This document shows positions 29,996 through 39,850 of a stretch of 64,000 bases of DNA, in pieces. The notes under the pieces were generated by a model, which was given only the letters and a program-made list of their open reading frames with translations, made no database searches and was not told the DNA's origin. The position numbers and the translations under genes were made by a program. Source of the stretch: Candidatus Hebobacterum abditum (GTDB lineage: Bacteria > Armatimonadota > Hebobacteria > Hebobacterales > Hebobacteraceae); the NCBI GenBank assembly GCA_029821875.1, contig JALGXW010000001.1:277732-341731 (forward strand), read 5' to 3'. Position 1 is the stretch's first letter. Every line of letters starts with the position of its first letter.

Positions 29996-32900
29996 ATGCC
30001 ACGTCGCACTGATCTGAAGAAGGTTATGGTGATCGGGTCCGGCCCGATTGTGATCGGGCAGGCGGCGGAATTCGACTACGCGGGCACGCAGGCGTGCAAG
30101 GCGCTCCACGAAGAGGGTATGGAGGTCGTGCTCATCAACTCCAATCCCGCGACCATCATGACCGACACGAACATGGCCGAGCGGATATACGTGGAGCCGC
30201 TCACGCTCGAATTCGCGGCCCGCATCGTTGAGCAGGAGAGGCCCGAGGGCTTGCTCGGCACACTGGGAGGGCAGACCGGTCTGAATCTGGCGACACAGCT
30301 TGCCCGTGCGGGCGTGCTGGACCGGTTCGACGTGGACCTCCTCGGCACATCGCTGGAGGCCATCGAGAGGGCGGAGGACCGCGATCGATTTCGGGAGACG
30401 ATGCGGTCCATCGGGGAGCCGGTTCCCGACAGCGCGATCATACACACCATCGAGGAAGCCATCGAGTTCTCACGCACAATCGGCTTTCCCGTTATCGTGC
30501 GCCCAGCCTACACTCTTGGGGGCACCGGCGGGGGGATTGCGTGGGATGACGAACAGCTCCGCGACATCTGCGAGCGCGGCCTGAAGATGAGCATGATCCG
30601 CCAGATCCTTCTGGAGCGGTGTGTGATCGGATGGAAGGAGATCGAGTACGAGGTGATGCGGGATGCGGCTGACACCTGCATTACCGTGTGCAGTATGGAG
30701 AACCTCGACCCGATGGGAATCCACACCGGGGACTCCATCGTGACGGCTCCCGCCCAGACGCTGGGCGATCAGGAGTATCAGATGCTGCGAAGCGCCTCCC
30801 TGAAGATCATCAGGGCGCTCGGCATAGAGGGCGGCTGCAACATTCAATTCGCGCTGAATCCCGACAGCTACGAGTACCATGTGATCGAAGTGAATCCCAG
30901 GGTGAGCCGGTCGAGCGCGCTTGCCTCGAAAGCCACTGGCTATCCGATAGCTCGCGTGGCCGCGAAGATCGCAGTGGGGCTGCGGCTCGATGAGATACCG
31001 AACGCGGTCACGCAGAAGACGCTGGCCTGCTTCGAGCCGACCATCGACTACGTCGTGGTGAAGATCCCGCGCTGGCCGTTCGACAAGTTCGCCCTGGCCG
31101 ACCGTACCGTCGGCACGCAGATGAAGGCCACCGGTGAGGTGATGGCCATCGACCGCACCTTCGAGGCGGCCCTGCTGAAGGGGGTCAGATCGCTGGAGAT
31201 CGGGGCCTACGGGCTGCGCTCGAAGACGGTCTCGCAGTGGGGCGAGATGCAGATCGAGCAGTGCCTGCGGGAGGCCACCGATGAGCGCCTGTTCGCCGTT
31301 GCCGAGGCCTTCCGCCGCGGGATGATGGTCCAGGAAGTCGCGGAGTTCTCCCACATCGACCCCTGGTTCCTCCAGAAGGTAAAGAACATCGTGGACCTCG
31401 AGGGTGAGATTCGGAAGGCCGGTGCCGACGGACTCACCGATGAGCTGCTTGCGCGCGCGAAACGGCAGGGCTTCTCCGATCACGAGATCGCCGATATGCT
31501 GCGCATATCGGAGCCCGAGCTCCGGGGTAGGCGGGTCGGGCTGAAGCTCATCCCACCGTACAAGATGGTGGATACGTGCGCGGCCGAGTTCGAGGCGGTC
31601 ACGCCCTACTACTACTCCACCTACGAGTCTGAGTGCGAAGTGGAGGTGGCCGAGAAGCCTCGGGTCATCGTGATCGGCGCGGGCCCCATCCGCATAGGCC
31701 AGGGGATCGAGTTCGACTACTGCACTGTGCACGCCGTGTGGGCCCTGCACGAGGAGGGCTATCAGTCGATCATCATCAACAGCAACCCTGAGACTGTCTC
31801 GACCGACTTCGACACCTCCGACAAGCTGTACTTCGAGCCGATCACCGAAGAGGACACCCTCCATATCATCCGCCGAGAGAAACCGGAGGGCGTCGTCGTG
31901 CAGTTCGGCGGCCAGACGGCGATCAACCTGGCCGGCGTCTTCCACGAGAATGGCGTCAGGATACTCGGAACAGAGTTCGAGGGGATCGATATCGCAGAGG
32001 ACCGCGATAGGTTCGAGCGGATGCTGCGCGACCTCGGTGTCCCCAAGCCGCCGGGGCGGGGTGTGACCTCGGTTCGGGAGGCGGCCGAGACGGCCCGTGG
32101 GGTCGGCTACCCTGTGTTGGTTCGCCCCTCCTACGTTCTCGGCGGGCGAGCGATGGAGATCGTCTACTCCGAGGAGGAGCTGCTTTCGTACATGCACCTC
32201 GCCACCGACGTGTCGCCGCGGCATCCGATCCTGGTGGACAAGTACGTGGTCGGCACTGAGCTCGAGGTCGACCTGATCTGCGATGGCGAGGAGGCTCTGA
32301 TCCCGGCCATCATGGAGCACATAGAGCGCGCCGGGGTGCACTCCGGCGACTCGATGGCAGTGTGCCCGCCGGTGAGTCTCAGCGATGACATCCAGCAGAC
32401 GGTTGTGGACTACTCCGCCCGTCTTGCGAAGGCGCTGGATGTGCGGGGCTTGATGAACATCCAGTTCGTGCTCGATGCTGACGAGACGGTCTACGTGCTC
32501 GAAGTCAACCCCCGCGCAAGTCGCACCGTACCCTATCTGTCCAAGGTCACCGGAATACCGATGGTCAACGTGGCCACGAAGTGCATGCTCGGGCGCAAGT
32601 TGTGTGAGCTGGGATATGAACCGGGCCTCTTCCCGGCCCGGCCCTACTACGCGGTCAAAGCTCCGGTCTTCTCCTTCTCCAAGCTCACGGAGGTCGACAT
32701 AGACCTGGGGCCTGAGATGAAATCCACGGGAGAGATAATGGGCGTCGATCCCGATTACTCCAAGGCGTTGTATAAGGCCATGGTGGCCTCTGGCGTTGAG
32801 GTTCCCAGCCGGGGCACTCTCATCGCGACCATCGCGGATCGCGACAAGGAGGATGCCGCCGAGCTCATCCGGGAGTTCGTGGACCTCGGCTTTCGGGTCT

Positions 32901-33238
32901 ACGCAACAGCCGGGACGCAGAGGCATCTCGAAGAGGTCGGCGTCGCGGCAACGCCAGTCAATAAGATCAGCCAGGGAAGCCCTAACATCATCGACCTCGT
33001 CCGGTCAGGGGAGATCGACCTGGTGCTCAACACCCTTTCCCCGGAGCGGAATCCCGAACGGGAGGGCGCCCGCATCCGCAGGGCCTCGGTGGAGCTGGCG
33101 ATACCGTGCCTGACCTCCCTGGACACGGCCCGCGCTCTGCTGCTGGCGCTGTCCAGCCGCAAGGAGGGGGAGGAGTTCGCCATCGTTCCCATCAACGACT
33201 TCGCGGAGACGGTCGGACCGGCTTCTGCCGCTCGGTAG
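29996..33238 (+). CDS. carB: Carbamoyl-phosphate synthase large subunit
   Basis: The 1080-residue synthetase subunit makes carbamoyl phosphate from bicarbonate, ammonia and two ATP. Two homologous ATP-grasp halves are visible, each opening with a [11 protein letters not shown] or [11 protein letters not shown] motif and including [20 protein letters not shown] and [20 protein letters not shown]. The C-terminal MGS-like domain (from about 935) binds allosteric effectors. GAAGGAGATAG precedes the ATG. It is the last gene of the pyr operon here; pyrD, pyrE and pyrF are not in the window. Confidence 0.97.
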   Translation: MPRRTDLKKVMVIGSGPIVIGQAAEFDYAGTQACKALHEEGMEVVLINSNPATIMTDTNMAERIYVEPLTLEFAARIVEQERPEGLLGTLGGQTGLNLATQLARAGVLDRFDVDLLGTSLEAIERAEDRDRFRETMRSIGEPVPDSAIIHTIEEAIEFSRTIGFPVIVRPAYTLGGTGGGIAWDDEQLRDICERGLKMSMIRQILLERCVIGWKEIEYEVMRDAADTCITVCSMENLDPMGIHTGDSIVTAPAQTLGDQEYQMLRSASLKIIRALGIEGGCNIQFALNPDSYEYHVIEVNPRVSRSSALASKATGYPIARVAAKIAVGLRLDEIPNAVTQKTLACFEPTIDYVVVKIPRWPFDKFALADRTVGTQMKATGEVMAIDRTFEAALLKGVRSLEIGAYGLRSKTVSQWGEMQIEQCLREATDERLFAVAEAFRRGMMVQEVAEFSHIDPWFLQKVKNIVDLEGEIRKAGADGLTDELLARAKRQGFSDHEIADMLRISEPELRGRRVGLKLIPPYKMVDTCAAEFEAVTPYYYSTYESECEVEVAEKPRVIVIGAGPIRIGQGIEFDYCTVHAVWALHEEGYQSIIINSNPETVSTDFDTSDKLYFEPITEEDTLHIIRREKPEGVVVQFGGQTAINLAGVFHENGVRILGTEFEGIDIAEDRDRFERMLRDLGVPKPPGRGVTSVREAAETARGVGYPVLVRPSYVLGGRAMEIVYSEEELLSYMHLATDVSPRHPILVDKYVVGTELEVDLICDGEEALIPAIMEHIERAGVHSGDSMAVCPPVSLSDDIQQTVVDYSARLAKALDVRGLMNIQFVLDADETVYVLEVNPRASRTVPYLSKVTGIPMVNVATKCMLGRKLCELGYEPGLFPARPYYAVKAPVFSFSKLTEVDIDLGPEMKSTGEIMGVDPDYSKALYKAMVASGVEVPSRGTLIATIADRDKEDAAELIREFVDLGFRVYATAGTQRHLEEVGVAATPVNKISQGSPNIIDLVRSGEIDLVLNTLSPERNPEREGARIRRASVELAIPCLTSLDTARALLLALSSRKEGEEFAIVPINDFAETVGPASAAR

Positions 33239-33324
33239 GGGGCCCAGACACAGAGGTCGCCTCCTTGCCCGCGCAGAACGTCTCTGGCAGAGACCGCGAT
33301 GGGTCGACACGATGGGTTGACACG

Positions 33325-34110
33325 ATGTCCGACCGGATCCGCCTGACGTTCTTCGGGACTGCCGCTGGCTTCCCAACCAAGAAGCGGGCGCACACGACGT
33401 CCATCGGTCTGTGGCGCGGAGAGGCGCTCTACCTCTTCGATGCCGGTGCCGGCCTTGCCCAACAGTTCGCGGCGATGGATATTGACCCCGATGCCACGCG
33501 CGCCATCTTCCTCACACACACTCACGCTGACCACGTCGGAGGGCTCGCCCCTCTTCTCCAGTCCATCCAGCTGAACAAGCGCGCCGATCCACTGCCGCTC
33601 TACGTGCCCGACGCTTCCCTGGCCGGCGTGCGAGACTACTTGTACATGACATATCTGTATCCACTGAGTGGTTTCGATCTCGACCTGCGCCCGGTGGCCG
33701 AAGGCTTCGAATACGAGGAGGATGGGATTGAGGTGTCCGCGGTTCCGAGCCGCCATCTTGTGGCCGGGGAGGAGGCGCGCCGGCAGATTGGCGCCCGAGC
33801 GGAGCCCCAGGCCTTCTCCTATCGTGTACGGGTGGCCGACAAGACGGTATACGTGTCAGGCGACATTGCCGAGCCAGAGGAAGCGGCCGAGTATGGTGCC
33901 GAGGCAGACATCGCAGTCGTTGAACTCGCGCACTTCGAGCCCGAGGAAGTGGGGGCCGCTCTCAGCGCGTCAGGCGTGAAGCGGCTTGTCGTCACACACC
34001 TCCTCGCCTCGCTGGAATCCTCCGAGGCGGAGATCCCCGACCGCGTAATGGCAGCGGGGTTCGAGGGAGAAGTGGCCGTTGCCCAGGATGGGATGGAGAT
34101 TGAACTCTGA
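33325..34110 (+). CDS. RNase Z-like metallo-beta-lactamase-fold hydrolase
   Basis: A 261-residue hydrolase whose N-terminus RIRLTFFGTAAGFPTKKRAH matches the RNase Z / ElaC group. The zinc motif is THTHADHVGG (HxHxDH), followed by PSRHLV, YVSGDIAEPE (Asp ligand) and VVTHLL (His ligand). The ATG at 33325 is chosen because earlier in-frame starts lie inside carB and the family fold begins here. The long exosite arm typical of tRNA-processing RNase Z is not clear, so a tRNA 3'-end role is possible but not certain. It precedes the radical SAM gene by 27 bases. Confidence 0.82.
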   Translation: MSDRIRLTFFGTAAGFPTKKRAHTTSIGLWRGEALYLFDAGAGLAQQFAAMDIDPDATRAIFLTHTHADHVGGLAPLLQSIQLNKRADPLPLYVPDASLAGVRDYLYMTYLYPLSGFDLDLRPVAEGFEYEEDGIEVSAVPSRHLVAGEEARRQIGARAEPQAFSYRVRVADKTVYVSGDIAEPEEAAEYGAEADIAVVELAHFEPEEVGAALSASGVKRLVVTHLLASLESSEAEIPDRVMAAGFEGEVAVAQDGMEIEL

Positions 34111-34137
34111 GCCGGGTCTGCGCGAGGTGAGGGGCAA

Positions 34138-35673
34138 GTGAGCGTTGCTGCGCGCCTGAAGTCCGGCACCAAGCGCTTGGCGCGAGCCACCCTGGGCGCG
34201 ATATCTCCCGCCCTCGTGCAGCGCATCCAGTTCTCTCGGGCGCGTCGATCCTACCTGCGCGAGCCTACCCGGGGGCCGCGCCGCGTTTTGCTGGAGCCCA
34301 CTACGGGCTGCAATCACCGCTGCATCATGTGCTGGGATCACAGTCCGCGTCTCGCCAGGCCGACACCAGCACAGCACATGCCCTTTGACCGCGTCGAAGG
34401 CCTCCTGCGCGAGATGGGGGAGATGGGAACTGAGGAGGTCTGGCTCGCGGGACGAGGAGAGCCACTGCTCCATCCGAGGGCGCGCGATATCCTGCAGCTC
34501 ACAGGCTCCCTGGGCATGCGAAGCATCATCACCACCAACGGGGGGCCGCTTACGGAGGAGCTCGCCGACCAACTGTGTGAGTGGGGTCTGCAGCAGATCA
34601 GCGTGTCCATCGACTCGGGCACACCGGAGACCTATGCGAGGATCCACGCCGGCCCGCCGGCCGACAGGGGTCGAATGCTCGGCCTCATCAGACGCCTCTC
34701 GGAGCGGGAGGACCGCAGGCCCCGCGTGCTCGTCAGCATTGTGCTCTCCCAGTGGAACTTCCGCGAGCTGCCTGCCCTCGTGCGAGATGCCATCGATGCG
34801 GGCGCGACCGGGATCGTGGTCGGCGGGATGCGGCCTGTGCCGTTCGACTCAACGGACCTCGCGCTCAGTGCGGAGGACTGGGCGCGCGTACGTGACGATC
34901 TTTCGAACGCCGCCGAACTCGCGCAGTCTGCCGGCGTGGACCTGAGTACCGACAACATACGCGAGGCAGACCAGTCGAGGGCGCGGGCGTATCCCTACAA
35001 GAGCATGGCCTGCTTCATCGGCCACCTCTTCACCGTGATCGATGTCGATGGTACCGTTCACGGCTGTTGCACGTGTCAGAACGCCCTGGGTACGCTCGAT
35101 GAATCACCGTTCCGGGACATCTGGTGGTCTCCCCAGTATCGCCTGTTTCGCAGGATACTTAGAGAGATGCCAAGCAGCGGACTCACGCCTCCTCGCTGCG
35201 AGTGCCGACACGGCTGCGGGCACGTGCCCGAGAATGCGCAACTGCAGCAGCAATTCGGCTTCACATTCGCCGCCGCGATGCCGGACGGAAGCTTCGTCAC
35301 TCGGGCAGACGCGGCGACGACCGTGTGCCGTCAGCTCGATCACATGCTGCCGGTCCGCGAGCGCGATTACGACTTCGCCGACCTAGCCGATGGCGGCCCG
35401 AGAGAGGCCGCGTCTCGTCTGCGGCAGGTCGGTGTCATGGCGGGAACGGGCTCCATGGATGGCCTGTCGCTATTCGAGCCGCAGCGACTCGTGGCGCGCG
35501 AGGAGTTCCAGGGCATACTCGAGCGCGCCCTCATTGCGGGCGGCGCGTCGCCTGATGTGGCGGCGTCTCTGGCCAAGGAGTCAAGGGCGGGAACGGGACA
35601 TCTTGCCGAGCCGCTCCGCCAGAAGGACATGGCAACGTGGCTGGACCGTGTCACCAACAGACTGGTTCACTGA
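34138..35673 (+). CDS. Radical SAM protein with SPASM-like region and SLH-like tail
   Basis: A 511-residue protein. After a basic N-terminus, the radical SAM domain has CNHRCIMC (about 58-65) binding the [4Fe-4S] cluster, then WLAGRGEPLLHP and IITTNGGPLT. A Cys-rich region (about 290-365, including CCTCQNALGTLDESPFRDIW and CECRHGCGH) resembles a SPASM domain with auxiliary clusters. From about 380 the sequence shifts to segments such as MPDGSFVTRADAATTVCRQL and LFEPQRLVAREEFQGILERA, which read like degenerate SLH repeats. No signal peptide is seen. It starts with GTG after GAGGGGCA and is followed closely by a methyltransferase, suggesting a joint modification pathway of unknown substrate. 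Confidence 0.8.
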   Translation: MSVAARLKSGTKRLARATLGAISPALVQRIQFSRARRSYLREPTRGPRRVLLEPTTGCNHRCIMCWDHSPRLARPTPAQHMPFDRVEGLLREMGEMGTEEVWLAGRGEPLLHPRARDILQLTGSLGMRSIITTNGGPLTEELADQLCEWGLQQISVSIDSGTPETYARIHAGPPADRGRMLGLIRRLSEREDRRPRVLVSIVLSQWNFRELPALVRDAIDAGATGIVVGGMRPVPFDSTDLALSAEDWARVRDDLSNAAELAQSAGVDLSTDNIREADQSRARAYPYKSMACFIGHLFTVIDVDGTVHGCCTCQNALGTLDESPFRDIWWSPQYRLFRRILREMPSSGLTPPRCECRHGCGHVPENAQLQQQFGFTFAAAMPDGSFVTRADAATTVCRQLDHMLPVRERDYDFADLADGGPREAASRLRQVGVMAGTGSMDGLSLFEPQRLVAREEFQGILERALIAGGASPDVAASLAKESRAGTGHLAEPLRQKDMATWLDRVTNRLVH

Positions 35674-35686
35674 CGGTGTCGATGTG

Positions 35687-36763
35687 ATGAGCGGCCGGAG
35701 CAATACGGGGGCGAGTGAGCGCCTCAACTCTCTGCGGCAGTGGCTGAAGCGGGTGCCGGGACTGCGGCCGCTGTATCTTGTGGGGCGAGCTGCATGGCGG
35801 TGCGCGCGGGACATAGGTCTGAATGCATACTGGCAGGCGGAGGCGGTGCTTCCCTCGAGCAGCCGCTGGAGGCGCCGGGTGTCAGACGTATGGGGCACTC
35901 AAGCGCAGCAGCGCGAGCAGCTCTGTTCAGGCGAGGGCACGCGCTGGCTAGACTCTGTCGACGTGCTGCAGGACTACGTCTTTCCGCAGTTCGGGCGACG
36001 TGACTGGTACCAGTACGTTGCCGACCACTGGTGCAGAGAGCCGCGGGCACTTGGCCTAAGTCTATGCTGTGGCGACGGTGGAGTGGAACGGAACCTGCTT
36101 CGGTTCGGGATATGTGTCTCGTGCGAGGGCATCGACATATCCGAAGAGGCCGTTCGGCTCTGCCAAGAGAAAGCTGCCGCTGAAGGGCTCGCCAACCGTC
36201 TTTCCTACTGGGCAGCCGATATTGAGGCGGCGAACCTCGGCCGCGGACGATACGATGCTGTGATAGCGTGGATGGCCCTACATCACGTGCGGAGGCTGAG
36301 GCGCGTCTTCGAGAAGGTGCGCCGAGCGCTGAAGCCGGACGGCATCTTCATCGTCAATGAGTACGTCGGCCCTGTCCGGTTCCAGCTGCCGCGCAAGCAG
36401 GTGGAGTTGATAAACTCCCTGCTTGCCAATGTGCCGGAGGACCTGCGCCGCGAGGCCGGAGGCGACATCAAACAGCGGTTCCTCCGGCCGCGCCTTGCCG
36501 ACATTGTAGACCGTGATCCGTCAGAGGCCGTGCACTCGGATCGGATCGTGCCCTTGCTTCGCCGCAGCTTCACAGTGGTTGACTGCGTGGAATACGGAGG
36601 GACTGTCCTCAACTGGCTGCTGGACAGTATCGTGCAGAACTTCCAACTGGAGGACCCCGCTCACAGGGCCGTTCTCGAGCGGCTGTATGAAGCCGAGAGA
36701 AGCGCCCTCGCCAGTGGGGAGTTTTCCAGCGACTTCACCTTCGTTGTGGCGAGGCCCCGCTGA
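35687..36763 (+). CDS. SAM-dependent class I methyltransferase
   Basis: A 358-residue protein. Residues about 120-230 carry the Rossmann methyltransferase core: GLSLCCGDGGVERNLLRFG (motif I, SAM binding), CEGIDISEEAVRLCQEKA (motif II) and YDAVIAWMALHHVRRL (motif IV). The remainder shows no other domain; the N-terminal 100 residues are basic and aromatic-rich. The substrate is unknown. It starts 13 bases after the radical SAM gene (GTGATG; ATG 35687 chosen), so the two are probably co-expressed and may act on the same molecule. Confidence 0.83.
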   Translation: MSGRSNTGASERLNSLRQWLKRVPGLRPLYLVGRAAWRCARDIGLNAYWQAEAVLPSSSRWRRRVSDVWGTQAQQREQLCSGEGTRWLDSVDVLQDYVFPQFGRRDWYQYVADHWCREPRALGLSLCCGDGGVERNLLRFGICVSCEGIDISEEAVRLCQEKAAAEGLANRLSYWAADIEAANLGRGRYDAVIAWMALHHVRRLRRVFEKVRRALKPDGIFIVNEYVGPVRFQLPRKQVELINSLLANVPEDLRREAGGDIKQRFLRPRLADIVDRDPSEAVHSDRIVPLLRRSFTVVDCVEYGGTVLNWLLDSIVQNFQLEDPAHRAVLERLYEAERSALASGEFSSDFTFVVARPR

Positions 36764-36870
36764 GGGGCCGTGTTCCGGGGCCTTCTGCTGTGTGCTTCGC
36801 CCGGCTGCGGGCGAAGGTACGCCGCGTGCACTGGTTGAAAATGGAGCGAGGGAGCGGAGAGCTAGTCACA

Positions 36871-38043
36871 ATGGTGCCATCTCAGAGAATCATCCTGCAC
36901 GTTGACATGGATGCGTTCTACGCGGCGGTCGAACAGCGCGACCGCGCTGAGCTCCGCGGTCGGCCCGTGATCGTTGGTGGCACGCCGGAGGGCCGCGGGG
37001 TTGTATCCGCCGCCTCCTACGAAGCACGCGAGCGTGGCGTCCACTCCGCGATGCCGGCGGCGCAGGCAGTCCGCCTCTGCCCTGACGGCGTCTTCCTGCC
37101 CGTTGATTTCAGGAAGTACCGAGCGGCCTCTGAGCAGGTCATGGAGATACTGGCGCGGCACTCCGACTGCATCGAGCAGGTATCCATAGACGAGGCCTTT
37201 CTGGATCTGACGGGTCGCGCCCGAGACTTCAGAGATGCGGAACGGACTGCGAAGAGGATAAGGAGGGAGGTCAAGTCCGACCTCAAGCTGACGGCCTCGA
37301 TAGGGGCCGGCCCGAACAAGTTCTTGGCGAAGCTTGGGTCGGAGCACCAGAAGCCCGATGGACTCGTCGTCATCCGGCCCGACCAAGTGGAGGGCTTCCT
37401 GGCTCCGCTGCCCGTTCAGAAGATTTGGGGCGTAGGGCCGAAGACGGCCGCTCGGCTGGAGACAGCCGGCGTGAAGACCATCGGCGACGTCGCCGCCGCG
37501 CCTGTGGCAACGCTTCACCAGGTGCTGGGGGCGTGGGCAGACGTCGCGCGGGAGCTCGCGCGCGGCATCGATGAGCGCCCTGTCGAGCCGGTGAGGGAGG
37601 CGAAGTCGGTCAGTGCTGAGCACACCTTCCCGAACGATCTGTTTGACATGGCTGAGATGCGCCGAGCGCTGGCCGCGCTTAGCGAAGATGTTGCCGGACG
37701 ACTGGCACGAGAGGATGCTAGGGCGCGGACGGTTGGCGTCAAGGTGCGGTTCGCCGACTTCCGCACCATAACCCGCCAGACGAAGCTTGCGGAGCCAGCC
37801 GACCAACCGGCGGTGATTCGGCGCATCGCACACGAGTTGCTCGATGCTGTAGATAGAGGAGAAGAGGGGGTCCGCCTCCTCGGTATACGCGCGGCCGATC
37901 TCGAGCACGGCCCCGGCCAGCTCTCCCTGTTCGATGAGAAGGCTCAGCGCCGCGGCCAGCTCGAGAGGACGCTCACCTACCTGCGCAGACGCTATGGGCC
38001 CGATGCCGTCAGGTGGGCCCGCGAGATTGGCGAGGGCCCCTAA
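36871..38043 (+). CDS. dinB: DNA polymerase IV (Y family)
   Basis: A low-fidelity translesion polymerase. Catalytic acids are Asp12/Asp14 region (LHVDMDAFYA) and Asp107-Glu108 (SIDEAF); SIGAGPNKFLAKLGSE and the helix-hairpin-helix IWGVGPKTAARLETAGV follow. The little-finger domain covers about 235-350. QLSLFDE near residue 355 is a canonical beta-clamp binding motif. The ATG at 36871 gives 390 residues and puts the first strand at the usual place, with GGAGA 10 bases upstream; an ATG at 36841 is also in frame. No LexA-type operator was identified. Confidence 0.94.
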   Translation: MVPSQRIILHVDMDAFYAAVEQRDRAELRGRPVIVGGTPEGRGVVSAASYEARERGVHSAMPAAQAVRLCPDGVFLPVDFRKYRAASEQVMEILARHSDCIEQVSIDEAFLDLTGRARDFRDAERTAKRIRREVKSDLKLTASIGAGPNKFLAKLGSEHQKPDGLVVIRPDQVEGFLAPLPVQKIWGVGPKTAARLETAGVKTIGDVAAAPVATLHQVLGAWADVARELARGIDERPVEPVREAKSVSAEHTFPNDLFDMAEMRRALAALSEDVAGRLAREDARARTVGVKVRFADFRTITRQTKLAEPADQPAVIRRIAHELLDAVDRGEEGVRLLGIRAADLEHGPGQLSLFDEKAQRRGQLERTLTYLRRRYGPDAVRWAREIGEGP

Positions 38044-38236
38044 GGACGTACCCTCCTTTCTCTCACGTGTGCTGTCAACGCAATGACGGCTCCAAAGGCC
38101 CTCAAGTAGTCCTGCGCCTAGGTCTGACCCTCTTCACTTCCCCGCCAACATCTCCGACCACGATCTCTCGGTACTGGCGACAAAAGGGTCGGGGTCCGCG
38201 TCTAACAAGGCGAGTGCTACCGCGAGAGGAGGGACA

Positions 38237-39832
38237 ATGGACCGCCGCTGGGCGTATGTGGGGGTGGGCGCGTGCCTTGGGCTGTTGGCACTGGGGTTTG
38301 CCGTGGGGCAGGATGGCGTCGCGGTCTGGCGCTCTTGGGGGAGTAGCCTCCGAGCGGGGCAGTGGTCCTTCACCTTCAATGGGCCGGCGAACGAACTCGT
38401 CGAGGAGGGGCCGTTCACGGGCCTCGCCTTTGGCCCGGGGAGAGAGGAAATCGCCTACTGCGCTCCGGCCGGGCGGAATGGGCGTTCAGGGCTCTGGGTG
38501 ATCTCGGCCTCTTTTCAGTTCGCGCAACGGACGAAGTTCGCTCGTCAGAAAACCAGCGGAAGGGCTCGCCTGCTGTGCCTGGCCCTGGAAGGAGTGATCC
38601 TCCGAGGCCCTGTTTCGTGGGCGCCGAACGGGAGCAGCATAGCCCTCCGCGCCTGCGGCGAGCAGTCAGAGGATCTGGTGGTTGTCGACTACGCCACGGG
38701 CGAGTTCGCGTGGCTGACAAGAGGGGCGCATGTAGTTGATGCAGCCTGGCAGCCGGATGCCACCCGAATCGCCTATGTGACATCGGAGGATGGGCAACGG
38801 TCCCTCTGGACCCGGTCCCTCGCGGCACGAAACGCCGAGCGCCTGGGCACGGGCGGATATGACTTGAGGTGGTCTCTGGATGGTAGTGAGCTCCGCTGGC
38901 TGAGTCCAGCTTCAGAGCTTGTGTGGACCCAGATGGCATGGGACTTGCGGACTGCCCAGCTATCGGAGGAGGGCGTACGGCCTGCCCGGCCCGAGGGGGC
39001 GAAGTGGTCTCCTGACGGAAGGTTCTGCGCCGTCCTCGAGCCCGGCGACGAGGGCGAGGCGAAGCAGATCGTCATCTATCGTTCCGGCAGCCAGCGAGGC
39101 GAGGCGCTGGACTTGGCGGACGTCGCCCCCAAAGCACTGCTCGGCTGGTCGCCCGACAGCAGGCTTCTGCTGGTGTTGGGCGATCTGGACTTCCTGTTTG
39201 CCGTCTCGGCGCTGCCGCCCGGCGACGCGATGGTCGATCTCATTGGAGATCCGTCAGAGATGCCGAGCTGGCGAGCGGCCGTCGTGGGCTATCCCATTGA
39301 CCTGGCGGCCGGGACGCCGTCATGGTCGTCGGAGTGTGATCTGCTTGCCTATGTGGTGGCAGAGGAGTTCGACGAGCGAACCGGCCTTCTGCCCCTGGAG
39401 GGATCGGGCTACGAGCTGGCTGACTTCGCACCCGTCGGATCGCTTGTTGCCACTGCCGTCGGATCGAAGTACCTGAAGCCCGTGCCTATCGTTCGGGAGG
39501 AAGTGCTGGAGCTGACCACCAACCTGATGAAGATCGGCAACTGCCTCCAGATGTACCTCGCCGATAACAACGACACGTTCTCGATGGCGGAGGACGTGGG
39601 GCAACTGCGTGACGTACTTCACGACTATGTTACGTACAGGTGGGATGAGTCTGTCTGGGTGAGGCCCGGCACTGACGACGAGGTAGCGGTCGAGTACCTG
39701 ATCGAGCCTGGGACCAAGCTGGCCGATATTGAGAACTGGGAGGATGTGCCGATGGCAGTCATCGGCTACCTGCCCGACTACGATCTCATCTGCTACGCGG
39801 ATGGGAGCGTGGATCTCGTGCGCAAGCGATAG
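38237..39832 (+). CDS. Secreted TolB-like propeller protein with pilin-like C-terminus
   Basis: A 531-residue protein. AGGAGGG is 4 bases upstream of the ATG. A hydrophobic N-terminal segment (about 6-24) is a signal peptide or anchor. The middle contains WD40/TolB-like blades: GLAFGPGREEIAYCAP, VSWAPNGSSIALRACG, AAWQPDATRIAYVTSEDG, AKWSPDGRFCAVLEPGDEG and LLGWSPDSRLLLVLGD. The last 110 residues begin TTNLMKIGNCLQMYLADNND and end with PDYDLICYADGSVDL; this looks like the post-helix part of type II secretion/type IV pilin-like proteins that carry an H-X9-DG type ending, but without a prepilin leader. A paralogue follows immediately. Function unknown. Confidence 0.75.
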   Translation: MDRRWAYVGVGACLGLLALGFAVGQDGVAVWRSWGSSLRAGQWSFTFNGPANELVEEGPFTGLAFGPGREEIAYCAPAGRNGRSGLWVISASFQFAQRTKFARQKTSGRARLLCLALEGVILRGPVSWAPNGSSIALRACGEQSEDLVVVDYATGEFAWLTRGAHVVDAAWQPDATRIAYVTSEDGQRSLWTRSLAARNAERLGTGGYDLRWSLDGSELRWLSPASELVWTQMAWDLRTAQLSEEGVRPARPEGAKWSPDGRFCAVLEPGDEGEAKQIVIYRSGSQRGEALDLADVAPKALLGWSPDSRLLLVLGDLDFLFAVSALPPGDAMVDLIGDPSEMPSWRAAVVGYPIDLAAGTPSWSSECDLLAYVVAEEFDERTGLLPLEGSGYELADFAPVGSLVATAVGSKYLKPVPIVREEVLELTTNLMKIGNCLQMYLADNNDTFSMAEDVGQLRDVLHDYVTYRWDESVWVRPGTDDEVAVEYLIEPGTKLADIENWEDVPMAVIGYLPDYDLICYADGSVDLVRKR

Positions 39833-39850
39833 CGCAAGGGGGACGCCAAC

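Noticed and set aside
30470..32926. An 818-codon minus-strand frame
   Set aside because: It is entirely antisense to carB, which has unambiguous domains; long antisense frames are expected at this GC content.
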